Shown here piece after piece: positions 25,553 through 33,664 of a stretch of DNA of 34,535 bases (its first letter is position 1; every line of letters starts with the position of its first letter). The notes below the pieces were generated by a model. It was not told the DNA's origin. It saw nothing but the letters and a program-made list of their open reading frames with translations, and ran no database searches. Location: positions 1 through 34,535 of the forward strand of contig JANQOV010000108.1 of assembly GCA_028285645.1 (NCBI GenBank), read 5' to 3'. Position numbers and translations under genes: made by a program. This stretch comes from Hyphococcus sp. (GTDB taxonomy: Bacteria > Pseudomonadota > Alphaproteobacteria > Caulobacterales > Parvularculaceae).

Positions 25553-27064
25553 TCAATCGGCGTTTTTTTCTCGCGCTTGCAACCTCCGGGTGAACATATT
25601 GGCCGCCAGCGTTGCAGCAACCAACGGCGCCAACCAGATGATGCGTCCCTGATAACGATCAGCGGGACCGGAAAGGACGCCGCAAATCACCGCATTCGCT
25701 ACGAGGGCAATGGCGACTAATAGGATGAGTCGAACTTCCGTCGTTGTTAGCGAGCGCGATCTGATCAACAAAAAGCCTATCAGGCCGATAGCGCCGTAAA
25801 GCGTGATGCGCTGCAAGAGCTCGATTCGCTGGGTTTTCCCGAGATTTTCCGGGCTGCTCAACATCGAACGCCAGGCGCCGCCTTCGGAAACCGTTAGATA
25901 TTGCCCGAAGCTCATGCCAGAAAGCCCGATTTTCGACAGCTGCACATAGACATTGCGCACCGCTCGTTTGACGTAAACGAAGGGATATTCCCGCGCGGCG
26001 CGGCGCACGATGATCACTTCCTCGGCGCGGATCTCGTCCATTTGCTGCGGCGTCGCCCGATAACGCAGTCCGCCTTCTTCCCACAGGAATTCATTGATGC
26101 CGGTAGGGATTTCATCGAACACCTCGCACACAGTGTACTGATAGCGATCGCAGTTCTTTTCCAGATGCCAAAGCGCGGGGCCATCGCTGATCGCACGCGC
26201 CAGCAAGAACGGGTAGCGCTTGGGCGCAACGCTGACCTCGCCAAAGCCGACCAGCGAAATCGACATCGTCGAGACGACCCCAATGATCAGCGGCGCCCCG
26301 GCCCATAGATAAGTCGGTAGGGCGAAAGCCGCGCCGGACCTGAAATCCCGGATAAAGCGCTCCAGTCCCGCAACGCCAATCAGGCCGGCAAACAACAAGA
26401 GATTGCTGGAATGGGCGGTGATCGCGAATGCAGTGATGGCGGTGATCGTTATCTTCTCGAACAACGACAAGGCCTGCAGCCGGAAAAAGAACAACGCCGC
26501 AGCCAGAACGACCGCGCCGGTAAATATGTCCGGCATGGCGTAAGAGGCGTACCAGGGTGCTGTTGTGAGTAGCGCCAATAAGGCGGCGATACCCAGAAAG
26601 CCGTAAACCGAAAGTCCAGGCGCGAACTTTTGAAGAAAGACAACGATCATAAACGCAATCGCAACGGACTGCGCCGCGGCGATGAGCAAGCCGTTTTCCG
26701 ACATGAGCGCAGTCAAATAGATGAAGATCGAATAAGTCGCGGAACGCATCCCGGAAACTTCATCGCGCTCGAAAGTTGCCTCTTGTGCGGCTGCGCCCTC
26801 CAAAGTCGCATTTTCTCCTGCGTGTGCCGGCGCAGAGACTGCTTCGCCGCCGCTAAACGAAGCTAGTCTTTGCAGCTTTTCTAGAGCGACAACGCCGCCC
26901 TTGAGGTAACTGACCGTATCATAGAAGGGAAACACGCCGCCATTGGCGAACGCCGGCCACATCAGCGCCAGAGCAAGCAACGCTGTGCGTAGCGTCCTCG
27001 CACCCAAAATCCCGCTGGAGAAACCAGCCGGCAAGAACCGCCGTTTTGCAGTCGCGCTGTCCAA
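25553..27064 (-). CDS. Large polytopic membrane protein, GT-C-like
   Basis: 503 aa with about ten membrane segments. Early loop VFPFYDTVSYLKGG (about residues 45-58) carries an acidic residue after the first segment, as in GT-C (ArnT/DPM-dependent) transferases. A long extracytoplasmic part in the middle contains KNCDRYQYTVCEVFDE with two Cys, and LWEEGGLRYRATPQQMDEI. The end has further segments and GPADRYQGRIIWLAPLV. I do not recognise the exact family; a periplasmic-facing glycosyltransferase using a polyprenyl-linked sugar made by the DPM-like GT2 would fit. It is the first gene of the operon and lies after the 586-bp leader. Confidence 0.75.
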   Translation of the reverse strand: MDSATAKRRFLPAGFSSGILGARTLRTALLALALMWPAFANGGVFPFYDTVSYLKGGVVALEKLQRLASFSGGEAVSAPAHAGENATLEGAAAQEATFERDEVSGMRSATYSIFIYLTALMSENGLLIAAAQSVAIAFMIVVFLQKFAPGLSVYGFLGIAALLALLTTAPWYASYAMPDIFTGAVVLAAALFFFRLQALSLFEKITITAITAFAITAHSSNLLLFAGLIGVAGLERFIRDFRSGAAFALPTYLWAGAPLIIGVVSTMSISLVGFGEVSVAPKRYPFLLARAISDGPALWHLEKNCDRYQYTVCEVFDEIPTGINEFLWEEGGLRYRATPQQMDEIRAEEVIIVRRAAREYPFVYVKRAVRNVYVQLSKIGLSGMSFGQYLTVSEGGAWRSMLSSPENLGKTQRIELLQRITLYGAIGLIGFLLIRSRSLTTTEVRLILLVAIALVANAVICGVLSGPADRYQGRIIWLAPLVAATLAANMFTRRLQAREKNAD

Positions 27065-27650
27065 CTCAAATCCCCCAGACCCGCATACTCACTACACTAT
27101 AACTGTGCTGAAGCACATTTGCTCCGGCAATAGGACATTCCTATCAGAAACCCAATCTGCGATGATGAAGTCCGATCGCCAGTGATGGTTCAAAACACCT
27201 CGGGCGGTTTCACAACCATATCTCGCGTTGTTCGAGCGCTGCAGATAACACTCTTGCTATCAATAACTGTGCCATTTTGCGACTGCCAAGAGCTGTTGAA
27301 TTAACTATTTTTTGCCGATTTCGCCGGCGTTTTTTCAACAACATTGTGCTAAATCGGGGATATCCCCGATGCGGTTTGTCCTAATGTAAGACAACCTCAG
27401 GGCCTCCATGGCGCCTGATGGAGACGCCTCCTCTTGTTGGATCAAAACACAATCCGCTCTTGCCTTAGACAAAAGGGGGCTCGCCGGCAAAATCGCCGCC
27501 TTGCAAGCACGGGAGATTGTCCGACACAGGGTCGTGTCACCGCTATGTTGACATGACGGCCCGCATAAGACGTATAGAGAGTAATTCAGAAAACGGCCCT
27601 ATCATTCGCCAGCCCTTCGCGAACGCCTAGGCGGTGCTCGGCATAAGGCG
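27065..27650. promoter_or_regulatory. 586-bp gene-free leader region of the glycan operon
   Basis: No coding frame with a ribosome site is seen. The region holds an 18-bp perfect palindrome at 27353-27370, a small hairpin CTCCAT/ATGGAG (27404-27423) and an AT-rich stretch around 27297-27320. It lies upstream of the minus-strand operon starting at 27064 and beyond the end of the minus-strand gene 27651-28214. The operon promoter is probably here, but no -35/-10 pair stands out enough to report. Confidence 0.45.
27353..27370. promoter_or_regulatory. Perfect 18-bp palindrome, candidate operator
   Basis: ATCGGGGATATCCCCGAT is identical on both strands, with no loop. This is the form of a binding site for a dimeric regulator rather than of a terminator. 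It lies 288 bp upstream of the first gene of the glycan operon. Confidence 0.5.
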
Positions 27651-28214
27651 TCAATCGCTCCCGTCGGTCTTCACTGGCAGCGAGACGCCGGCGAATAACA
27701 CCGACCAGTCGTCGTCGGACGAGGCTCTGGTCAAAAATTCCTTCGTTACGGCGCCGTCGTCGAGGCGCGTATATATGCCCCGGATTTCCATGCTTGGCTG
27801 GCCGTTATTGGGGTAGATTGTTCCTTCAAGGATATGTTGGCCGTCATCGTTTAGTCCGCCCGAATAATCGATGTGAAATCGAGGGCTCATCCATACCTGT
27901 CGCCACTTTCCGGTGGCGGGATCGACGAAGTTCATGCCCGTGCCGGTTTCGCCGGAAAGGGTGCGCCAATCTTCGAGGATTAGACAGCCTTGTTCGCGGC
28001 GGGAATAAGTCTGATCTGCGATTTTGCGACCGTCGTTGGTGAAGAATTCCCATTCGCCTACGAGGAAGTCGAGATCGCGATAGGGCGCTTCGTCCGCTCC
28101 ACATATCGGCGTGTTGCTTGAGGCGGCATCCGTAGACGCTTGACTGGCGTCTTGCGCGCAAGCTGCTCCTGCAAAAGCGAATATCGAAATGATTGGAACA
28201 AGGTTGTATCGCAT
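27651..28214 (-). CDS. Secreted DUF1579-like protein
   Basis: 187 aa from the start at 28214, preceded by GAGGA about 9 bases away; a start at 28229 has no ribosome site. A signal peptide ends near GAACAQDAS. The mature part opens APYRDLDFLVGEWEFFTND and continues as a beta-rich calycin-like domain (MNFVDPATGKWRQVWMSP, HILEGTIYPNNG, RGIYTRLDDG). The FLVGEWE phrase and strand pattern resemble DUF1579 and related proteins of unknown function. Two mature Cys (ICGADE and GCLILED) may form a disulfide. Acts in the periplasm. Confidence 0.72.
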   Translation of the reverse strand: MRYNLVPIISIFAFAGAACAQDASQASTDAASSNTPICGADEAPYRDLDFLVGEWEFFTNDGRKIADQTYSRREQGCLILEDWRTLSGETGTGMNFVDPATGKWRQVWMSPRFHIDYSGGLNDDGQHILEGTIYPNNGQPSMEIRGIYTRLDDGAVTKEFLTRASSDDDWSVLFAGVSLPVKTDGSD

Positions 28215-28264
28215 TTGCGGTGTCCTCATGACCCATCGAATAATGAGAGCACCTCATAGCATAG

Positions 28265-28352
28265 TGGCGGAGGGGGAGGGATTCGAACCCCCGGGACCGT
28301 GAAGCCCAACGGTTTTCAAGACCGCCGCATTCGACCACTCTGCCACCCCTCC
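28265..28352 (-). tRNA. tRNA-Ser (UGA anticodon)
   Basis: On the minus strand the molecule starts GGAGGGG at 28352 and ends CCCCTCC-G-CCA at 28265, so the CCA end is encoded. The acceptor stem is perfect. The anticodon arm reads GGTCTTGAAAACC with anticodon TGA. A long variable arm, as in serine tRNAs, precedes the T-arm GGGGGTTCGAATCCC. It lies between a secreted-protein gene and rlpA, as in many alphaproteobacteria. Confidence 0.96.
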
Positions 28353-28566
28353 GGCTGGGTGTCGGCGCGCCAAAGCCAGCGCCTGTGATCCGCGCCAGAC
28401 ATAGCGCGGTTGTCCGAAATAACAAGCGGGAGGAGGCGCCGGCGAGGCATTGAGCCAGGAGTTAACAAAACCTTTACGGTTTCGAGGGCGATAGTCGCCG
28501 GGTGGCCCATCGCGCGCAGCAGGCCTATGATCGTTGCGCGGTGCCGGAAATGACTGGAGACGCCTT

Positions 28567-29667
28567 TTGACCCGCAGATTATCTCTTGCCTGCGTCATGC
28601 TCGCCTTGATGGCGGCTGCAGGGTGTTCAACGCCGCGCAAATCCGTTGAGGCGTCGCCCCATTACAAGGTGGGCAAACCCTATCAGGTGGCCGGGCGCTG
28701 GTACCGCCCGCACGTTGATGAGAATTACGACCGCAGGGGGCTCGCCTCCTGGTATGGCGATCAGTTTCACGGGCGCCTCACCGCCAATGGCGAGATATTC
28801 GACATGAACCGGCTTTCCGCCGCACACAAAACACTGCCGCTGCCGTCGATCGTAGAAGTGCAAAATCTCGAGAACGGTCGCAAGATTTTGGTGCGCGTCA
28901 ATGATCGGGGCCCGTTTGTGGATGACCGCATTATCGACTTATCCCGTGCGGCTGCGAAAAGGCTGGGCTTTCTCAATCAGGGGATCGCGAAGGTTCGCGT
29001 GCGCTTCAAGGGACCGGCGAAGCTTGCCAGCGCTGCGCCGCGCGCCGGTTCCACGAGACCGCCTGAGCGGCGCGAGCAACCGATAAAGACGCCACAGCCG
29101 CAAACCGACGGCATCACGCAGATTCTTCAGACCCTGAGCGAAGCTGAACTGAGCGATCTTCAGGAGCAATCCTTGGCCGCCGTCAGTGAACCTGTGAACG
29201 CCAGTGAAGCCCCGACAACAGAAGCGCCGCCTGCGGTGCTAGCGCAAGCCGCATCTGAACCAAACGACGCGCCGTTGAGCGAAGAAGCAGCGCCCGGCGG
29301 GGCGCCAACGCCGCGGCTTGCGCCAGAGCCAGCCATGGTGCCGGTTACCGTCAGCGTCATGCCTGATAGCGGCGCTGCAGACACTGGCATTATCGATATG
29401 TCCAAGGTGGACACTGAATTCCTGCCGTCCAAAAAGTTCACGATTGCGGTCGCGGCTTTATCCATGCTGGATAACCTCCAGGAGGTTCGCACCGCCTTGT
29501 CGGCAATTGGGCCCTTAAAAATTTCACGTCACGAAGAGGCTGATGGCGAACCGGTTTATAAGGTCACTATGGGACCGTTTGAGGATTTGCAGGACGCCGA
29601 ACGCCGCCTGGAAAAAGTGCGCGAAGCGGGCTACCCGGACGCGAGCTTGAAACTGGATGCGCCTTGA
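28567..29667 (+). CDS. rlpA: RlpA septal-ring lytic transglycosylase lipoprotein with SPOR domain
   Basis: 366 aa from TTG at 28567, chosen because GGAGA sits 6 bases upstream and the reading then starts with a lipoprotein leader ending MAAAGC (Cys20); a TTG at 28534 has no such site. The double-psi beta-barrel (about 57-135) has LASWYGDQFHGRLTANGE with Glu76, SAAHKTLP with His87 and VNDRGPF with Asp113, the residues expected for peptidoglycan cleavage. A Pro/Ala/Glu-rich linker leads to a C-terminal SPOR domain (about 285-366), which binds denuded glycan at the division septum. Outer-membrane lipoprotein. First gene of the rlpA-dacC-tmk run. Confidence 0.95.
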   Translation: MTRRLSLACVMLALMAAAGCSTPRKSVEASPHYKVGKPYQVAGRWYRPHVDENYDRRGLASWYGDQFHGRLTANGEIFDMNRLSAAHKTLPLPSIVEVQNLENGRKILVRVNDRGPFVDDRIIDLSRAAAKRLGFLNQGIAKVRVRFKGPAKLASAAPRAGSTRPPERREQPIKTPQPQTDGITQILQTLSEAELSDLQEQSLAAVSEPVNASEAPTTEAPPAVLAQAASEPNDAPLSEEAAPGGAPTPRLAPEPAMVPVTVSVMPDSGAADTGIIDMSKVDTEFLPSKKFTIAVAALSMLDNLQEVRTALSAIGPLKISRHEEADGEPVYKVTMGPFEDLQDAERRLEKVREAGYPDASLKLDAP

Positions 29668-29721
29668 GAAAGGCGCGCTAATAGCAACTATTGTAAGAGT
29701 AAGAACTGACGGAGTGATTGC

Positions 29722-30885
29722 GTGTCGATGATCAAAAAACTCATTTCATGTTTGGTTTGCCTGCTTGTTCCGGCAACCGCTTTGGCGCAGGGCGACCTTA
29801 CGACCAAGGCGGAATTCGCTGTCATCATGGATTATGAGACCGGCGCTGTCCTTTATGAGAAAAACGCCGACACGCCGACAGCGCCCGCCTCCATGAGCAA
29901 GCTGATGACCGTTGCGCTGGTCTTTGAGCGCCTCAAAAACGGTCAACTCAGTCTCGATGACAAATTCGCCGTCAGCGAAAAAGCCTGGAAAAAAGGCGGC
30001 TCCAAAATGTGGGTCCGGGTCGACACGGAAATCACCCTGGAGAACCTGCTGCGCGGCGTCATCGTTCAATCGGGCAATGATGCATGCATCGTCATTGCCG
30101 AGAATATTGCCGGCTCAGAAGAAGCGTTCGCAAAGCTCATGACGCAAAAGGCGCGGGAATGGGGGATGAATAATTCCACCTTCACCAACGCCACCGGCTG
30201 GCCGGATCCAGGCCACAAAATGAGCATGCGCGATCTTGCGCTGCTGGCGCGAAAAATCATCAGGGAATATGGCGAGTATTATCCCATTTATGCGGAAGAG
30301 GAATTTACTTGGGAGAAAATCCGCCAGCCCAATCGTAATCCGTTGCTTGGCAATTTCGACGGCGCGGACGGCCTTAAAACTGGGCATACGGAAGAGTCAG
30401 GCTACGGCCTGGTTGGATCGGCGGTCCAAAAGGGCGTCCGGCGCATCGTCGTCGTTAACGGACTGGAATCCGAACGGGAGCGGGGGCTTGAGGCCCAGCG
30501 CATCATGCGCGCTGCATTTAACGACTTTAAAGCGGAAGAAATATACGCCGCCGGCGCCAAAGTTGGCGAGGCGCTGGTGTTCAAGGGCCGCGAAAAGACG
30601 GTGCCGCTCGTCACCAACGCGCCGATCGAAATGATCCTGCATCGCTCGCTACTCGAAAATGTCGAAGCGAAAGTCCTTTATGAAGGACCAGTGGCGGCGC
30701 CGATCAAAGAAAATCAGCAGATCGGTTATTTACGCATTTCCGTCGCTGGCGGCGATGCGCGGGAATACCCGTTGTTCGCGGGCGGCGAAGTGCGCGAGAT
30801 CGGCGCCCTTGCCAAGGTGTTTTTTGCGGCCAAGTCAATTCTCGCCAAACCGCCGGAAACGCCACACACAGAACCGGCGCAATAG
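29722..30885 (+). CDS. D-alanyl-D-alanine carboxypeptidase (DacC/DacF, PBP5 family)
   Basis: 387 aa starting at GTG with GGAG 7 bases upstream; an ATG six bases on is less well placed. Signal peptide to about LAQGD. The penicillin-binding motifs are all present: SMSK at 57-60 with catalytic Ser57, SGN at 117-119, and KTG at 219-221. The C-terminal part is the PBP5-C beta domain plus an amphipathic end (EIGALAKVFFAAKSILAK) that tethers it to the outer face of the inner membrane. It trims the terminal D-Ala of pentapeptides. Its TAG stop abuts the GTG start of tmk. Confidence 0.96.
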   Translation: MSMIKKLISCLVCLLVPATALAQGDLTTKAEFAVIMDYETGAVLYEKNADTPTAPASMSKLMTVALVFERLKNGQLSLDDKFAVSEKAWKKGGSKMWVRVDTEITLENLLRGVIVQSGNDACIVIAENIAGSEEAFAKLMTQKAREWGMNNSTFTNATGWPDPGHKMSMRDLALLARKIIREYGEYYPIYAEEEFTWEKIRQPNRNPLLGNFDGADGLKTGHTEESGYGLVGSAVQKGVRRIVVVNGLESERERGLEAQRIMRAAFNDFKAEEIYAAGAKVGEALVFKGREKTVPLVTNAPIEMILHRSLLENVEAKVLYEGPVAAPIKENQQIGYLRISVAGGDAREYPLFAGGEVREIGALAKVFFAAKSILAKPPETPHTEPAQ

Positions 30886-31545
30886 GTGGCGGGCGCCGGT
30901 TTCAAACCTCCCTTGAAGGGCGCCTTTATCAGCGTCGAAGGCGGCGACGGGGCCGGTAAAACAACCCAGATTGAAAAGCTCGCTGATGCGTTGCGCGGAC
31001 TTGGCCACGAAGTGGTGACGACCCGTGAGCCGGGGGGCTCGCTCGGCGCTGAAGCCATTCGGCAATTGCTGGTAACCGGCGACGAGGACCGCTGGTCGCC
31101 TTTGACGGAAGCCTTGCTGATGTATGCGGCGCGTGCGGATCATTTGGAAAAGACCATTGAGCCTGCACTAAACCGCGGCGCTGTCGTCATCACAGACCGC
31201 TTTGCAGATTCAACCATGGCGTATCAGGGGGTTGCCGGCGCGCTAGGACCTCAAACCGTTGAGGCGTTGCATAAACTGGTCATCGGCGAACGCGGTCCTG
31301 ATCTTACGTTGATCCTGGATGCGCCCATCGATCAAACGCTTTCCCGCGCAGATACAAGCGACGGCGAGGCCCGCTTTGAAAACAAGGGCGATGAATTTCA
31401 ACGCAAAGTAAGGCAGGGCTTTCTGGATATCGCCGATGCGGCCCCAAGGCGCTGCGCCGTCATCGACGCGCGTGGCGGCATTGGCGAAGTAGCGGCGCGC
31501 ATTAACGAGATCGTCAAGGCGCGTTTGCCGCATCTATATTCGTAA
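30886..31545 (+). CDS. tmk: Thymidylate kinase
   Basis: 219 aa, GTG start directly after the dacC stop. P-loop EGGDGAGKTT (18-27), the TTREPGGS segment that positions dTMP, VVITDRFADSTMAYQG, and the LID-like TLSRADTSDGEARFENKG. Makes dTDP from dTMP and ATP, in the cytosol. In many alphaproteobacteria holB (DNA polymerase III delta') follows tmk in the same operon. Here the gene that follows is on the opposite strand and unrelated. Confidence 0.97.
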   Translation: MAGAGFKPPLKGAFISVEGGDGAGKTTQIEKLADALRGLGHEVVTTREPGGSLGAEAIRQLLVTGDEDRWSPLTEALLMYAARADHLEKTIEPALNRGAVVITDRFADSTMAYQGVAGALGPQTVEALHKLVIGERGPDLTLILDAPIDQTLSRADTSDGEARFENKGDEFQRKVRQGFLDIADAAPRRCAVIDARGGIGEVAARINEIVKARLPHLYS

Positions 31546-31552
31546 AGAGCGC

Positions 31553-31990
31553 CTAAGCGGCGTCTGGCTCCCGGAGGTAATTCGTTCTTCGATCGAGATC
31601 CGTTGCAACATTTTCATTGCTCGTCATGCGAACCAGGTCTCTGAACGCCGAATAGACAAGCGCTTCATATCTTGTCATCTCACCAAGCGATTTTCCCAAT
31701 TCGGGCGCGTCCCAGCGCCAAAAAGCCAGCTTGAAGAGCAAGTCGCGATAGGTTGAGCCGTTCAAGAGTGCGGCGGTGTTCATCAGCAGTGATTGCGCCT
31801 GAATGATCTGATCGCATTCCTGCTTTTCCTGGACGCTCATCTCATCATGCGCCCCGAGTTCGCTAAGCCTTTTTTCAAGGCGCCGCCAGTCAGAGAACAT
31901 CTCCTCCAAATGCTCGGAGGTGTCCTTCTCTCTTGCTTCATGGTCAGACGGCAAGGCGCGCTCCGGCCCGCCGGTGTTAGTCTTTGTCAT
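31553..31990 (-). CDS. Hypothetical helical protein, 145 aa
   Basis: Soluble, almost entirely helical. After a polar head (MTKTNTGGPERALPSDHEA) come charged helices EHLEEMFSDWRRLEKRLSELG and MSVQEKQECDQIIQAQSLLM, then a region FKLAFWRWDAPELGKSLGEM and LVYSAFRDLVRM. A weak AAGAG ribosome site is present. It is divergent from the TetR gene across a 170-bp gap that holds twin operator-like repeats, so it may be the regulator's target. I do not recognise a family. Confidence 0.68.
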   Translation of the reverse strand: MTKTNTGGPERALPSDHEAREKDTSEHLEEMFSDWRRLEKRLSELGAHDEMSVQEKQECDQIIQAQSLLMNTAALLNGSTYRDLLFKLAFWRWDAPELGKSLGEMTRYEALVYSAFRDLVRMTSNENVATDLDRRTNYLREPDAA

Positions 31991-32079
31991 GTTACGACTC
32001 TTTTCTATCGTAGGCGTCGGTGGCCGTTATGAGCATGCCGATATCAGGGCCTATTGCCCCGTGCGCCAAAACCCTTTAC

Positions 32080-32125
32080 TTGGTCGATCGTCCAATATCC
32101 TGCGCGACCTAGGTCGATCGTCCAA
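32080..32125. promoter_or_regulatory. Twin operator-like repeats between divergent genes
   Basis: The 14-base sequence GGTCGATCGTCCAA occurs twice, at 32082-32095 and 32112-32125, exactly 30 bases apart (about three helical turns). Each unit is part of a near palindrome TTGGTCGATCGTCCAA with CGATCG at its centre. It lies 35 bases before the TetR-type gene and about 90 bases from the start of the divergent gene at 31990. This is the classic position for autorepression by a TetR dimer. Confidence 0.7.
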
Positions 32126-32160
32126 ACATGTCAAGGTTAAACTTCTGAAAGGCACGCGCC

Positions 32161-32829
32161 ATGCGCAAAAAAAAGTCTTTAACCGCATTTGAGAGACTAG
32201 CCGCGGTGATTGAAGACATTGAAGAGCAGCGGCCGCAGCCCGACGAGCGCAGAGCAAGAGGGCGGGAGACATATGCCGCCATCGTTTCGGCCGCAAGAGA
32301 AGTTTATGTCGCAGAAGGGCATGCGGGATTGTCGATCGGAAAGGTCTCGGATCGCTGCGGCGTCAACAAGGGCAACATCGCCTATTATTTTCCGACGAAG
32401 ACGGATCTTTTGAATGCTGTGTTGCTTGAAGAGCTTTGTCACTATTTGCGCTCGCACCTTGTCATCGCCGAAGCCGGGGACGTTTCGCCCGTCGGCGCCT
32501 TGGAGGAGGTCGTCGACTTTTACTTTCGGGCAACGCGGTTAAATCACCGGTTTTTTCTGCAGACGTACGGGTTTGTCGCGAGCAACGCCTTCGCCCGAGA
32601 GTTCGTCTCGGATTTATATGCGTCAATCATCGATTTTCTGGCGACGCTGGTGCAGGCGGTAAGGCCGGAGCTTACGAAAGTCCGTGCGAAGACAGCCGCG
32701 GTGGAAATCATGTCGGCGGTTGAAGGCGCAACGGTGCTTTACGGAATAGGCCTCGTTCGCGAGCCGGTCATGCGCAAGCTGCAGAGCACCACCAAGTCAC
32801 AGGTCGCAGCGATTGTGCAAAGGGCGTGA
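32161..32829 (+). CDS. TetR/AcrR family transcriptional regulator
   Basis: 222 aa. The DNA-binding domain lies at about residues 36-84: TYAAIVSAAREVYVAEGHAG, LSIGKVSDRCGVNKGNIAYY and FPTKTDLLNAVL, which is the TetR helix-turn-helix pattern with the K-G-x-[IL]-x-Y-F signature. An unusual 30-residue basic/acidic head (EDIEEQRPQPDERRARG) precedes it. The C-terminal ligand domain is helical and not informative about the inducer. AAAGG lies about 10 bases upstream of the ATG. Twin repeats at 32080-32125 are its likely operator. Confidence 0.93.
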   Translation: MRKKKSLTAFERLAAVIEDIEEQRPQPDERRARGRETYAAIVSAAREVYVAEGHAGLSIGKVSDRCGVNKGNIAYYFPTKTDLLNAVLLEELCHYLRSHLVIAEAGDVSPVGALEEVVDFYFRATRLNHRFFLQTYGFVASNAFAREFVSDLYASIIDFLATLVQAVRPELTKVRAKTAAVEIMSAVEGATVLYGIGLVREPVMRKLQSTTKSQVAAIVQRA

Positions 32830-32966
32830 GCGCCAGGGTCTGGACCCCCGTCTGATTTGGCACCAACCGATCGGCAGTTTTTTGGCGGAAGGGGACGTTT
32901 TTCGTTTGGAGCGCAGATGGTCAGGTTTTGCCAGTCCAACTATTTGTTTGAGCTAGTGTTCAATTC

Positions 32967-33368
32967 CTAGAATTGCGGTGACGCTTGTTTCTTGCACTTT
33001 CCATCTCGATAGATCGAGCGCCATTCTGTTGTTCCCGCACGCTTAAACATTGAGGTGTATTCTCCACTCCTGCGATCTATTGACCAGCGCTGCCCTATAC
33101 CAGACCACTTAATATACTCGCGAGAAAATTCACATTTGGAAAATACGTTGGTCGGGTCGCAAGCTAATTCCCAATTTCCAATAGGGCCAACTTTTTGAAC
33201 AATCTTTTTATCTTCGTCAAATCTAAGTTCATCTCTACCAGCAGACCATTTTTGTTTCATTTCACTAAAATATTTGTAATTGCATTCAAGATAGATCCAA
33301 TCCCCCCCCTCTTGGGCGGTAACGACAGATGGCGCAAGAACCAAGATGATTAACGGTACAATTCGCAT
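32967..33368 (-). CDS. Secreted AT-rich orphan protein
   Basis: 133 aa. A signal peptide, MRIVPLIILVLAPSVVTAQE, is cleaved near TAQ. The mature part carries four Cys (LECNYKY, LACDPTN, SKCEFSRE, GKCKKQA) that could form two disulfides, and many aromatic residues (WIYLECNYKYF, RWSIDRRSGEY). GC content in the lines I counted is about 33-42%, well below the surrounding genes, so it was probably acquired from elsewhere. No family recognised. It lies between the TetR gene and a transposase remnant. Confidence 0.68.
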   Translation of the reverse strand: MRIVPLIILVLAPSVVTAQEGGDWIYLECNYKYFSEMKQKWSAGRDELRFDEDKKIVQKVGPIGNWELACDPTNVFSKCEFSREYIKWSGIGQRWSIDRRSGEYTSMFKRAGTTEWRSIYRDGKCKKQASPQF

Positions 33369-33574
33369 AAAAGCCCCCGTTTACAAATGCCTTTAGCCTA
33401 TCGTGGACAACCTTTTGTGTAAAGCGTGGTCACAATACTCAATCGATGAAGGTACATTTCGTTGGTGGTGAGAACATTACGCATGATCGGGCACTCAAGC
33501 GTCCGCTATGGGCCAACCCCGGTCCTTGGACAGTATAGCAAAAGGTGATTTATGGCGGCCTAAATGAGCTCGCC

Positions 33575-33664
33575 ATGACTGATTACCTGTACAGTCCTTC
33601 TGAGGAACAATCCGCTCGATTAAAGCCGTTTTTGCTCGATAAGGAGCGGCGCGCCAAGGGTTGA
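33575..33664 (+). pseudogene. Probable IS5-family transposase N-terminal remnant
   Basis: A 29-codon frame reads MTDYLYSPSEEQSARLKPFL and then LDKERRAKG before a stop. From memory this resembles the first helix of IS5-type transposases (LSxEQxARLxPxLP). Nothing of the later catalytic DDE parts follows, and no terminal inverted repeats or target duplication can be fixed, so it would be a decayed scrap. The 350-bp gap 33369-33718 holds this and the inverted repeats at 33664-33717. Confidence 0.45.

Noticed and set aside
28254-28640. Minus-strand open frame across the tRNA-Ser region
   Set aside because: It runs through the tRNA and the rlpA leader; the tRNA and rlpA evidence is far stronger.
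32739-32939. Minus-strand frame of 66 codons downstream of the TetR gene as a gene or IS fragment
   Set aside because: It overlaps the TetR 3' end, has no ribosome site, and I could not match it to any transposase with confidence.
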